A DNA stretch of 64,000 nt from positions 1-64,000 of the forward strand of contig JAPEVF010000117.1 of NCBI GenBank assembly GCA_029747585.1, read 5' to 3'. Source of the stretch: Pleurotus djamor. Its lineage: Eukaryota; Basidiomycota; Agaricomycetes; Agaricales; Pleurotaceae. A model generated the notes under the pieces. That model saw nothing but the letters and a program-made list of their open reading frames with translations, was not told the origin of the DNA and ran no database searches. The position numbers and the translations under genes are program-made. Shown here piece after piece: positions 35,308 to 48,151 of the stretch. The first letter of the stretch is position 1. Each line of letters opens with the position of its first letter.

Positions 35308-36127
35308 GGTTCGGAGACTTGCATGACTTGTTATGCGGTAGGTGATGAGGAGGAAGAAGGGACAACCATGATGGGGAACCCACCTTCTCCATCCAAATTC
35401 AACGCTACGAATCGGCTCAAGCCGTTCCTCAACTACAGCATTGCCCCCTTCAGCGTTCGAAGAAGACGTGGCCGCATTGCAATCGCTTCTCTCTCTCCAA
35501 CGGAACTTCGGAGCCTGAGTTGTCGTGGTACCGTCATACGAGGGTAATATCACTCGGGCCGTTCGTGGCCCAACCAGGACTGCTGGGTGTCAGCTAGAAT
35601 TGGCTTGATGAAGTACACGGAGCGTTACAGTCAATCTTTCGAGGCCACAAAAACATATATAAAACGTACGATTTCCAATGTCCTACCAAACACAAAATTG
35701 CCAACGGACTGAGATACTTATCCTCTCAGCACCTGCGTATAATCTTTCTGAGCCAATTATAGGCGTACCATATTGAGTTCAAGGAGACCCAACAGCGACA
35801 ATGTCATCCACGAAGTCGACAAAATCAATCATTACAAAAGTGGACAAAACGGCGAGATTGAAAAAAGAACACAGGAGTAGCTGTCCAACCTCGCTTGAGC
35901 ACAGTCAAAGTATAGTAAAGATGTCATTCTGAGTACGTAGCGGGACAGCTATGCCTGCAATGGACGCGGTAGTGCAGATTGCGTGAGTGGAGGACGCGAA
36001 GGGGATGGCCATGGTGGATGGAGTAGAGTACAAGATGTAATGGGCGCCGAAGGATAATCTATCTGATTCTAATCACATAGATGGATAATGCGGTTTCTTC
36101 GAGACTCGAGCTACCAGTGCCTAGCGA
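35308..36127. other. Spacer between duplication copies C and D
   Basis: The left part (about 35308-35400) is similar to sequence upstream of the ATG13 remnant at 12309, so it is old ATG13 5' flank. The remainder shows no gene. It ends at the 3' flank of HET copy D. Confidence 0.5.
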
Positions 36128-37540
36128 TTATTTGATATATACCCACTGGGGCTTGATACCACTCTCGAGGATGTCGTCCGCCGTCGGAAGCTTTACAATT
36201 TCGCCCCATGAGGTTCGCCTATACCCAGACAAGGACATGTGATTTCCTTTCTCCAAGAGGACCCCGTACGACGTTTGACCATGCCATCCATAGATAGCTA
36301 CAGTCAAGTGTTTGCAGCTGTCATGGGAAACGTGGCAGGGGAGAGCGGGCACAGTAATTGTGCCCAAAGCATTTCCAGGACACTTGAAGTGACAAGGGAC
36401 ACCGTCGGAGCCCATCTCTGCATCATCGGCTAGGTCGAAGGTGATGGTTTCAGCGATGGAGGGGTCGCCAAGGTCGATCAGACACATCATGATGCGTATA
36501 CCACCATTATTGACGGTGAAAGATACATCCACTTGATGAGATGTGTCAAAGATATTGAAATGGATCGCAGAAAATCTTTCCACGTTGTCCCGTTCCACAT
36601 TGAACGCGTGTGGAGAGCTTGCCAGCATCGAATTCCAGCGGCTAGGCTCCCAGTTTTTATGATCCCAGTTGAAGATGGATCGCTCTGCACTGGTCTGCAA
36701 GCAGGCGAGCTGCAGACGATAGAAGGCATGCTCTGCACCTTCCCCGTAAGCAATTGGCATGTGGACGTTGAGAAGGGAGATGAGGCAGTAAGCCATATCT
36801 TCAGGGCGAGTGGTGCGTCGATTACGAAGGTACTTGAACATTTGAGAAGCATCGTCAGCCGCGTCGTTTATGAGTCTTATGCCACTCAAGTACGACGATC
36901 CAATGCCTAAGATCAGGTTTCAATTTTTCATGGTCATGCCACGGATCCAACGAGTCGCACCTGACCCCTTGAGCACCTCCCGATGTAAACGGCCGTCAAT
37001 CCAACTGTTTGGAAACGCTCGATTACAGTCGACTTTGGCGAGCGCTGACACTCGACGCCAATCCTTGTTGAAGAAGAGAAGATCCGTCGGTGCCAGAAGC
37101 TCCTGCAGCGTCCAGCCACGGTTGAACCATCCGTCATTCCGTACATCGGTAAGCGTCGTGGTATCGCTGAGGTAAACAAAGCACGCATCTGCGTTGCGGT
37201 ACCATGTATACATAGAACGGATAGACTCATCGACTTCTGGGCCGATGCGTTGGTCGATGCAACCAGTGTCAAACCACACAAACCGATAATCCGCCGCCCG
37301 AGACGCCGCAAAGAAACCATCAAGTTTCTTCTTTGATTTTGCCTTGCCATCAATGGTACCACCTTCCGCAAATTTGGTGAGATCAGCGATATTGACCTCT
37401 TCCTTAAGCCACCTGTGAGATAGAATTGCGTATCTGAGCACACTATGTATGAAATTTCCCCGACGCCAAGAATGTGGTATTGTTTCAGCAAGTTCTTCAG
37501 AGATATGAGTAGCCATCCCAGCACGGGTGATCAGTTTCAT
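36128..37540 (-). CDS. HET-domain protein, copy D (probable N-terminal loss)
   Basis: Exon 1 (36961-37540) and exon 2 (36128-36906), with a 54-nt intron, give 452 residues from the first in-frame ATG. All HET motifs are present: YAILSHRWLKEEVNIADL, FVWFDTGCIDQRIGPEVDES, SMYTWYRNADACFVYL, WFNRGWTLQELLAP, RRTTRPEDMAYC, MPIAYGEGAEHAF and the end QWVYIK. Compared with copy C, the frame stays open further upstream (CPIRLFDLHE, and before it EDEIAAYTQG), but the ATG used in copy C is replaced. The protein therefore either starts about 38 residues later or uses an unseen upstream exon. Otherwise it looks intact. Confidence 0.82.
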
Positions 37541-38460
37541 TTCATGGAGATCAAAGAGTCGTATCGGGCATCCTTGGGTATACGCGGCTATCTCGTCCTC
37601 ATATTCTCTGTTTGTTGGAGCAGAGGGTAGATCATCATATTGATCGTCTGACTGATGTGTATTTTATCAGCTTGAATGAACGAACCGCCAGCAAGGTTAT
37701 ACAACACACATCATCACTTGATAAAAGGGACCTGTGCTTGCAAATGGGTGCCATCTATGTGTAGTAATGGATGGTTGTTTGTGGGCAGCGTCGTGAGTGT
37801 GTTGGTTCAGGTCAAGAGACGACCAAGAACGAGGCCTCAACTCACGTCCTGCTCACAGATTCCGAGGAATGTCCAATCACATCAGATAATCTAATCTAGG
37901 CGCGCCTTTTCTTTTTTCTTCCGCAATTCTTCCGCCCGTTGTCCGCCCGTAAGTTTAACCGTTCCGCGACCTATTCTTCCTCATCCCATTCTCTCAGATT
38001 CTCGTCACTTATGGCATGAGGGTTCTCCTTTCGCCACAGGACCATTTAGACACACTCAGGGTCACTCATCAAGGACTTGTTCAGACTGTTTAGCGTCACC
38101 CCACGGCCTCTTACGCCCCGTTCCTCCCCCTTCTTCGGTATTTCGCTTGTCGCATCGCTCCCTAACGTTAACGCTTACTAGTGCGGTTCTCTCAGACCTG
38201 TCGTGGTGAAGGGAGGGTGTAACACGCAGCTGCGGTTGTACATGCAGCACGTAACTTGTGAGCTACGCCGGTTTTCTCTTGCCTGGATCCTGCTCTGATT
38301 GCAGTGACCAGGAGTTCGCAACTCCAGCCCACTTGGGATCGCGGCGCTCCTCGATTTCTCATTTATCACCCGTGGTCTTTCCGAGCAAGTGTTAAAGTGA
38401 ACGCGACACGTCAAAAAGGATGGCCCACTTCCCCGAGGATTCGCGTCAAACTTCGTCGCT
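37541..38460. other. Divergent intergenic region of copy D
   Basis: This is the counterpart of 31127-32451, shorter and diverged. The stretch near 38240-38270 ('catgcagcacgtaac.tgtgag') matches 32275-32300. It presumably holds the HET D promoter. No gene is supported. Confidence 0.45.
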
Positions 38461-40320
38461 TCCCTCCCGCATAACGTCAGTCCCACAGGCAATGTTTGAC
38501 GAAACTTATGGTTAGCTGTCTAGGCTGGCTCACGATCGCGAGAGAAACTTACTCAGTGGTTCTTAGGCGCATCCCTTATCTGCTCGCCGATATGCTGGTT
38601 CTGTACGGACTTGCTACCCTCCAGGTATGCTCGCGATTCAGTTTCACACTCGCTTGATATGCGTATACTTACAGGTGCTACTTACGGGTGCTTCTTTGCT
38701 CTGCCCACGCGCTGAATAGACGTACATGTACTTCATGAACTACGCAAGAAATCCCAAATCTATCAAGCTGACGGTGCGTCTCCATCCCCTTCATCTCCGC
38801 GTCCCTTATTGATCAGTCTACGTACAGGCTTCTTCGCTTCTGGTATGTATCGTCAGCTTTGGTCTGATCGCCGTAGAGGTTAACGTCTTCTCCACCGCCC
38901 CCGGGCTCTGAGCACTGTCCAGGCTCTCGTTGCTGAGGCTTCGTATGGTACATGATCAAACGTCGCTGCTAGTTAGCCATACGGAATATCGTTAACTTGT
39001 ACGCCCTCTCTTATCTACGGTCATCAACCTCGCTCAATCCTCGTTCGGCGTATAGATCAAGTCATACTCGGACTCGATGTCATTGATAAATGGTGAATGG
39101 TACTTAGTCAGGCATCGCCGTGGGAGTGGACATACGTTTCTCTTTCCAAGTGTACGTCGCTTTCCTCTCTTCTCCCCTTTGCTTAGTGATAACAACCAAT
39201 ACGCGTAGTTTCTCTCCTGCTGTGATCCACACCGTTCTCGCGGAGTAATCTCAAATGTCTAACTCAGTCGAGATTCTCGAGTCACTATGACCGTGACCGA
39301 GGGTATTACCTGCATCCTTTGTGCATCTAGTCTCACCCTAAGACATGACCAGGCTCTCCTGATATTAAGCCTCGTTCAATGTTCCTATTTCTACATCGGT
39401 CGCATCTGATAGTGATTTGACGGCAGTGTCCAGAATATGTATGTTTTCCCTCCTATTGACCGTATCGTTTCGCTCACGCTGTGTTGGTCTTATTTCTTGG
39501 CGTTACGAAGATATCAGCTCTAAGCCATCCGTTCTTCTAGAGTCCGTAGCCGGCTCCAACTCAAGTATGGACTTCATGAGGTTCCACCTATAGGAGATCC
39601 CCTCACTCCACGCTGCCGTCGTGCGTACCTATCTCCCTTTCCTTCCCCGCTCATCTTCATGCATTTTTCGTCTTCATATCAGTACCGCTCCACTACGACT
39701 CCAAGTCTTTCGCTCGATCGTTGAAGTTATTGAACACCGTGACGCTAATTGTTTTTTCAATGAATTGGTTCGTGCTTACAACGTAAGTACTTCTATCTGC
39801 CCGCGCTGATCCTGGTGGGTACAGACAGAGGGTGCTTTACCTCTAGAGTAGAATTACTTAGTACTGACGGCGATCTTTTTTTGGAGAGGCCTGTCGTCAC
39901 CGTACAGACTAGAGTATTATTGTGCGTTCACACTTTGCTACGTTCCCCCCTCGTATCCTTGCTTACTCAATCATGCTTTTGCTTCCAGCTCCTCAAGCGA
40001 CCGAGGAGTATATGGGCGATGGCCGAATTCATCACCACTCAGCGTACGTCGTCGTTCTTCATGCATGAAGCATGAAGCTTCATGTCATGCTTCATCCCTT
40101 TCCTGCAACTCGTCTTCGTGTATCTTACGCAGTCTACGTCAACAGCTTCCTTGCGGAACGGTGCATCCAGTTCTACCTTTTCCTCCGTTTCACACCATGG
40201 AGTGTACTCAGGCTACTGTTTTGCTACTATTGACTAGGTCCAGCAATTTGACGGCACTGCAGTGTCTGAGAGACGAGACCACAGTGACGAGACCTCAAAT
40301 CGATAACTTGTCGCTCTAAG
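38440..40320 (+). pseudogene. Decayed DUF6534 membrane-protein gene
   Basis: It aligns exon by exon with the gene at 32452, but the ATG is changed (ATGTCGCTTCC became TTCGTCGCTTCC). One base is missing in the second exon (TCGCCGATATGCTGG against TCGCAAATTCTGCTGG), which shifts the frame. The LIDGEW exon contains TGA-TAA, the following mini-exon is lost, and most of the YRSMVPLL exon is deleted. Recognisable remains include YMYFMNYARNPKSIKL at 38723-38770 and LLKRPRSIWAMAEFIT near 39990. It is clearly inactive. Confidence 0.85.
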
Positions 40321-42641
40321 TCCCCCTGTATAGCCACGAGATAAGTACCTGGGCGGTATAGATACGTGTGTTACAGAATCCAATGCGATGATCCCTGGCA
40401 GGTATTCGTCGCGAGAGACTAAAATGGGAGTGGTCCATCTGAGGGGAAACACTTCATCGCAAGGTGAATAAGGGTAGGTGGATTAAATACACGCATTACA
40501 TACATATGTGGATGGGTAAATCAAAGCGTCGTCTAGAGTCCATGAATCCATCCATCGTCTACAATCAGTCGCGAAGCCACCACAGGGAATGTCCTGCAGA
40601 AACAGACATTACATCACCGCGACCTCTTCCCAAACACCTGACTATCCAGCTCAGCCTCCATATCCATCCTGCCAATAACTTCCTCACTACCACTCCCTTG
40701 ACCCATCTGCCCAAGCCCAAGATGAGGGGGTAACGTCGCGCCTCCCCGACCCAAGCCTATCCCCANTACTACTCCCGCTCCCACCGCTCCCAGTTAACCC
40801 AGCAACCTCGCTCGAGCTCCCNAGAATCGCCACCGCCGCCCGTAGCGTATTGATCTCTCAACCGGCCAAGGAAAGGTGACGGTCTGCGTTCTGCTCGTGG
40901 GGGAGGTAATGGTCGATTTGACGTCGACGCTGTAGATATCTCCTCTTCTTCCGCAACGACATCGTCTGTGGTACCCGAAGCTTCAGGACTACCACTGAAC
41001 AGAGCACCCAATCCACCAGCACCTCCAGCGCCAACGGTCGGTCGTTGTTGCCAATACTCCCTCCCTCTACCCAAGGTCCCGAACTCCCTTTCCCTTTCCA
41101 TGACCCTCGCACTGGAACTAGATCCAGTGCGTCCAGCAGAGGACATAGATGTATTCGTAGATCGTCTTGTAGCCGTAGCCGTCGTAGGAGAAGATGAGCC
41201 GGACCCCGAGCCACCAGCAGAGGTAGTCGTTGAACCCAATCCCTCCAAGCTCGCAAGGAACGCTTCGTTCATCTTCCTTAACCTCTCATCTATTTCATCG
41301 GCGCTGGTGAGTACCGGAGACGTTCCAGTAGCAAGGAGCAATCCAGGTCGTGGTTCACGTTGTTGTCGTTGAGCAGCTGCAGGTGATGAGGCACGCTGGG
41401 CAGTGACTGAGGTACTGGAACGACGACCAAGGGGAGAACGGGGCTCGTAGCGTGGACCAACCAGCGGAGGGAGATCGTCCACCAGCGCAGTTTCATCAGC
41501 TCCTCTGCTACCTCCACCACCTGCCAATCCCCCGCCCCTACCAAGACCACTTCCTTCTGCCCNGCCATCGTGAACCTCCTTCATCGACATCAACACTCCT
41601 ACTCCGACTATGGTAACCACCACGACTACTCGAAGCTTCCATCATCATCTTCTCCCTCCCAATCAGCGGTTTCCTCGCATCAATTTCCCGTACGAAATGA
41701 GATATGTCGTCGTGGTCATCGTCTACATCCATGTCACCAGCCATGTGGAACGATGAAGGGCTCTGTTTGTAAAGGTGGTATGAATGAACAAGGATGTAAG
41801 AGTATGAGGTTGAAGAAACGCACCGAAAGCTTCGACCTAGGTTTATCTGAGCCAACACTTCCGGCTCCTCCTGCACCTGCTCCGACAGATCCTACAACAC
41901 CAACACCAGTACCAGCACTTCCCCCTCCTGATCCACCACCACCTCCTCCACTTCCGCCACTACCACCAAGCGAAGACGTATATCGATGACTAAAAGAGCT
42001 TGAATAGCGTTTCCTCGATGGAACAGGTACAGGGGCAGGACCAGCTCCTCCAGCCGATATGCTGGAAGGAAACGCCAATGCATTCGTCGTCGTATTGGTG
42101 TTCAAGGTGGGAGGCGACGGTCGTGTAGCCAACCCAGAGCTCGTCAAACTTGCCCCAGCACCAACTCCACCAACCGACCCAACGCCGCTATACCCAGCTA
42201 ATGACCCAGCCTTGAACGGTTTAACGCTGATAGGACTGATACTCGTTCCAGATCGTGTAGGCGTAGGTGGTGTCGGAGCTGTGGATGAGGATGGTGAAAG
42301 CGGATTGCCATGGAGGGATCCTGGAAGTCCCAGTCCGAGACTGGAAGGCGATCCACCTCCTCCAGTTGTGGATGCGGTAGATTCGGTCCGTAATCTTGAT
42401 AGAGGTCGACTGATCCCAGTTCCTGTCCCAACCATTCCCAGCCCTCCTGCGCCTGAACCAGGTGAGCTCGACATTCTTGGGAAATCGCGTAACGGTTGAA
42501 GGGGTGATGTTCCTACCATCGCAGGTGATGTCGTATACGAGCCTGGGTTCGATACCGTCCTTCCGTGACCATGTAGGGGTGAGGATGAAGAAGAGGATGA
42601 TGGGTTACCGACACCGAGTGGTACAGTACCAGGAAGATTGA

Positions 42642-44875
<2,234 letters not shown>

Positions 44876-46037
44876 CGCCGTCGTGGGCGTCGATGAGAGC
44901 GAGGGAAAGAAGGAGTGATTTGATTTTGAGGGAAATGCGTTGGCGAATACATGGGCTTCATATCAAGATTTTCCAGAGGTAAAGCCGCCGTGGGAACCTC
45001 CGGTGACCCCGCTCTTACACCCCATTCTCCGAGGCTTGCAATTCCGAGCAGAGCACCACTTCCAGTCCCATTGACCCTTGGAGGTCTCAGACGAGTTGTC
45101 GCCGAAGTAGGTGGGTCAACATCGCCGAATGATGGGGAGATCAAACGTTGGGAGGTGAACAGGTTCAAGGGAGATAGGGGCCTCCTGAGGCTAAACCCCG
45201 AAAATTCTGCAGAGATGTGACGATGGGCTCATACAGAATGAAAGCTCTCGACTCTTCATTGCTGCCACATATAAGTCCAATCCAGAAGGCGCAAGAAAAA
45301 AGGGACCTAAGTACACTAAGGGGCACCGAATCTGATACCTTCACGCTGAGAGGACGTTGGATGTAGCCTACCACCGGAGCCGTTGCGCGTCCAATAGAAG
45401 TAGAAACAGAGGTGTACTAGCGGCAGTAGGAGTGTGAGTTCAAGGGTCGTTGGAAGGCCGGAAGGCTTTGTGGGTTGAATAAGTTGCTCGTCGACTACCG
45501 AGAGCTTCATCCACATCACGCCAAGTTTCGAGGTCCGTAGAACGACAACCGGTAGGACATGTACCGCCAATGCCGAAAACTGAGGTATGATATGCGACTG
45601 GCTCTGAAGCCCAGTCACTTTGAAAATTGAGACGAACATGAAGCAAATTCAAACCACAGACTCAGCTTAGTACACCACTGGCAGGTCGAAGCCGAAGCAC
45701 GTCCCCCGACCACAGTACTTCAAAGGGGGACATGTGTCATGTTCAGAAAAGCGGAAGAGACGACGTCTGAAGTGTGGTAGTATGGAGCAAGACCAAATTC
45801 TTTTGGCAGAATCCAAGGCTCTCTGTTTTGAAGCTCCAAGGTCGAGCTTGCTTCAAGACCAGTATCCAATCTGACATCTTTGAAGAGGAAGATCATTGAT
45901 ATCCATTATCTGAGACGTTCCAGATATGGATTTGCTCCGGGGAGAACTTGGGCGAGAAAGTGGGATGGATTCAAGCAGAGTTGGATCCATACACCCAAAA
46001 CAACAACTACCATCGTGCGTTGCAACAAATGCTTCAG
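44876..46037. other. AROM upstream region, no recognised gene
   Basis: The first 300 nt contain the likely AROM promoter. Open frames at 44951-45220 (+), 44806-45168 (-) and 45316-45652 (-) overlap and show no domain. A small unrecognised gene between 45.1 and 45.7 kb cannot be excluded. Confidence 0.35.
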
Positions 46038-46413
46038 CTACGACGTTCCTTCCAGCGAGTATGTGTTCTTCTCGAGCTGTGGTTGGTTTGAGTGAGTTCG
46101 GCGTGCACAACGTACATGAGGTACATGACTAACCTCCGTTTCGAGGTCGCGTCGAACACGGTACTCCTCGTCGGCTTTGATGACAAGATGGTAATCATCA
46201 AGTTCATCAATGATAAAGCTTTGTTTTTCGTTCATTGCAAGTAAAATTTGCTTGACGGCCGGGTCACTGAGAACGGCGTGTCAGGTCTGAGGGGTTTGGC
46301 CTACATAGGTACAACCGAGGCACACCATTGCAGAAGGACACCTATTCAAGAGATTCAGTATTTCGTATAAGTTTGCAGAGAGGTTTGTAAGAAGAACCTT
46401 TTATGGCCCTCAT
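46038..46413 (-). CDS. TFB5: TFIIH subunit Tfb5 / TTDA
   Basis: Four exons, of which the first two are only 16 nt each (46398-46413 and 46326-46341), followed by 46134-46266 and 46038-46076, sum to 68 codons. All introns are GT-AG. The 67-residue protein starts MRAIKGVLLQCDPAVKQILL, has SFIIDELDDYHLVIKAD in the middle and ends LEKNTYSLEGTS. This is the length and pattern of Tfb5, the smallest TFIIH core subunit. Tfb5 dimerises with Tfb2 and is needed for nucleotide-excision repair and transcription initiation. It is a single-copy housekeeping gene. Confidence 0.93.
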
Positions 46414-47160
46414 CCTTCTTCACACAGTCGAAGTCGATGATGGTGGCCAAGAGAGAAGAGACGAGCACAGCCACATGGCGTGTCCCTTTCCGATCGGTCA
46501 TGTTGCGCTGCATTACTGGCTTTGTACTCTCCGTCTTCAACATTCGAAATCTACGGTACTGGACGCTGTCGTGCCTTCGACCACGTAGTACTACGGTAGC
46601 TTTTCCCGAAGCAAATCCAATCTTGATTCTTCGGGCACCAGGCGCGGACAAAGATTCTGGAACCGGTGGAACTTACCACTACGGACGTCGTTTCTTCCGC
46701 TTTTCTGCACTTGAACTATGTCCCCCTTCAAACGAGCGGTCCATGGATGCCCCGACGAGCCTTGGTTTCAACTTGCCGATGGCTTACTACTACTAGTGGA
46801 TGTCCAAACAGTGAGTCCGTGGTCCTGTGGCTTCCGCATCGTGGTTGTCGCAAAGCATCTTGACTTAAAATTTCAGAGCAAATGGCCAATCGCACGTCAT
46901 ACATAAGTTTCCGGCATTCGTGGTATAGGCCCTACGGATCGATGTCCTTCTATTGTCCACGAAACTTGGCTTGGAGTAGAAACACACGAGCAACCTAGGA
47001 TCCAAGCCACAAGGCTTTCGGCCTTTTGACCCAGGAACCCATCCTCCTACTGTCGCTCGTAGAGCTCCGTTACTGTAATCCTTCTACTGGATGCGCAACG
47101 ACTCCGCTGGTAGGCCACATTCAATGTCTAGACGTCTAATCCTCGCTTCTTCAACCTTAG
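46414..47160. other. Unassigned region between TFB5 and pseudouridine synthase
   Basis: A minus-strand frame ending with a basic EKRKKRRP stop near 46688, preceded by a possible acceptor near 46780, could be a last exon of an unrecognised gene or the tail of the pseudouridine synthase. No domain is visible. Confidence 0.3.
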
Positions 47161-48050
47161 CTACGTCCTTGACGCGCATCCAGCGTTGAAACGTTCAACG
47201 CTCACTGCACCTTTTGTACGCTCGATATACACTTGTTTATTTATATCACCTACGACATATACTGTACAATCTCTGTTTCTCATCCGTCCCTCGGAAGAAT
47301 AGAACTCGTATTCCCCATTTNGACANGNTNAGCAATACGCAANAACANNGNAGNTACNCTTAGAGTTTGGCGATTTGCTGGAAGCGTCTATCCATCCTCT
47401 GCCATCGGTATAGCAGATACGGGCCTCGACAGTCCCTTCGCGTTCCGGAAACGACGATGGACCTCCTCTGACGATGGCCAGATAAGTTTTGTCTATACTT
47501 CGGCTGGTAAATTGACGAGAAAGTTCCTGGGCCATTGACGTCGTGCGAGCCAGAATGAGCGAACCAGTGGTACCCTGGTATGATGCGTATTAGCCTCATT
47601 TTACAACTGCTTGTAAGACTTTGCACGAACCTTGTCGAGTCTGTGCACAGGATATGGGACATTTTCAAGTTTCAGGCCGGTTTGGATCTCTACGCGAAGT
47701 TGAGCGTGCTTCTCCCAACACATACAGAGAGTACGCACCTCGGAGAGCAAGGTCAAAATCATTACCTCGACCTTTCCTCTGCTTTTGTTATGAGAACACG
47801 ACGACCAAGAAAAGTATGAACTGACCCTTGACCCGTCCTCCAATGCAGGCCGTGCTTGGTACAATTTGTTTCTGGCAAGTTGAGCCTGGCATACGAGTCC
47901 CGGTGGTTTGTTCAAGAATAAAATGCCTTTGTCAACGTAGTGAACACATTTAAAGATGTCGAAAGGTGACCGAGACATGCAATTTGGCTCGGAAGCGGAA
48001 ACAAAAGTCGTGACGCGCCCGTGGGACGCCCAAGCGTGGACGCGACACAC
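47161..48050 (-). CDS. RluA-type RNA pseudouridine synthase, 3' end unclear
   Basis: Exons 47826-48050, 47739-47778, 47631-47689 and 47161-47574 join in frame. The protein reads YVDKGILFLNKPPGLVCQ, then NVPYPVHRLDKGTTGSLILA with the catalytic Asp in HRLDK, then QFTSRSIDKTYLAIVRG. These are the core motifs of RluA/RPUSD enzymes, which isomerise uridine in rRNA or mitochondrial RNA. After SSKSPNSK the sequence meets a cluster of ambiguous bases (47321-47358), and the usual C-terminal LTGxxHQLRVH motif is not seen. The gene is therefore either interrupted there or unresolved. It is divergent from the gene at 48152, with about 100 nt between the starts. Confidence 0.75.
47321..47358. other. Cluster of ambiguous bases
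   Basis: Ten N positions fall within 38 nt (47321, 47326, 47328, 47330, 47343, 47348, 47349, 47351, 47354, 47358), inside the pseudouridine synthase gene. Elsewhere the window has only isolated single Ns. This marks poor consensus quality or two merged alleles. Confidence 0.9.
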
Positions 48051-48078
48051 CGGCCACGGCTTACACCCTTCTCACCCT

Positions 48079-48099
48079 CACCACCACCACCACCACCAC
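48079..48099 (+). repeat. (CAC)n microsatellite in a divergent promoter
   Basis: Seven uninterrupted CAC/ACC units lie between the two divergently transcribed genes starting at 48050 and 48152. Confidence 0.8.
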
Positions 48100-48151
48100 G
48101 CCGTCGCGCGACTGACGACGACATCTGTTTTCTTGGATTCTTGTAGACGAA

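Larger units (their letters stand above)
36090..40700. repeat. Segmental duplication copy D: HET / DUF6534 pseudogene / ATG13
   Basis: Direct-repeat partner of 29590-35307. The gene order and strands are the same, but the DUF6534 gene is decayed here, while the ATG13 part continues far beyond the repeat into the C-terminal half of the gene (to 42796). Confidence 0.85.

Noticed and set aside
1..42000. Reverse-transcriptase, integrase or transposase coding regions as drivers of the duplications
   Set aside because: I looked for typical motifs such as YxDD-type and integrase HHCC patterns in the longer frames and recognised none. A small or decayed element could still be missed by eye.
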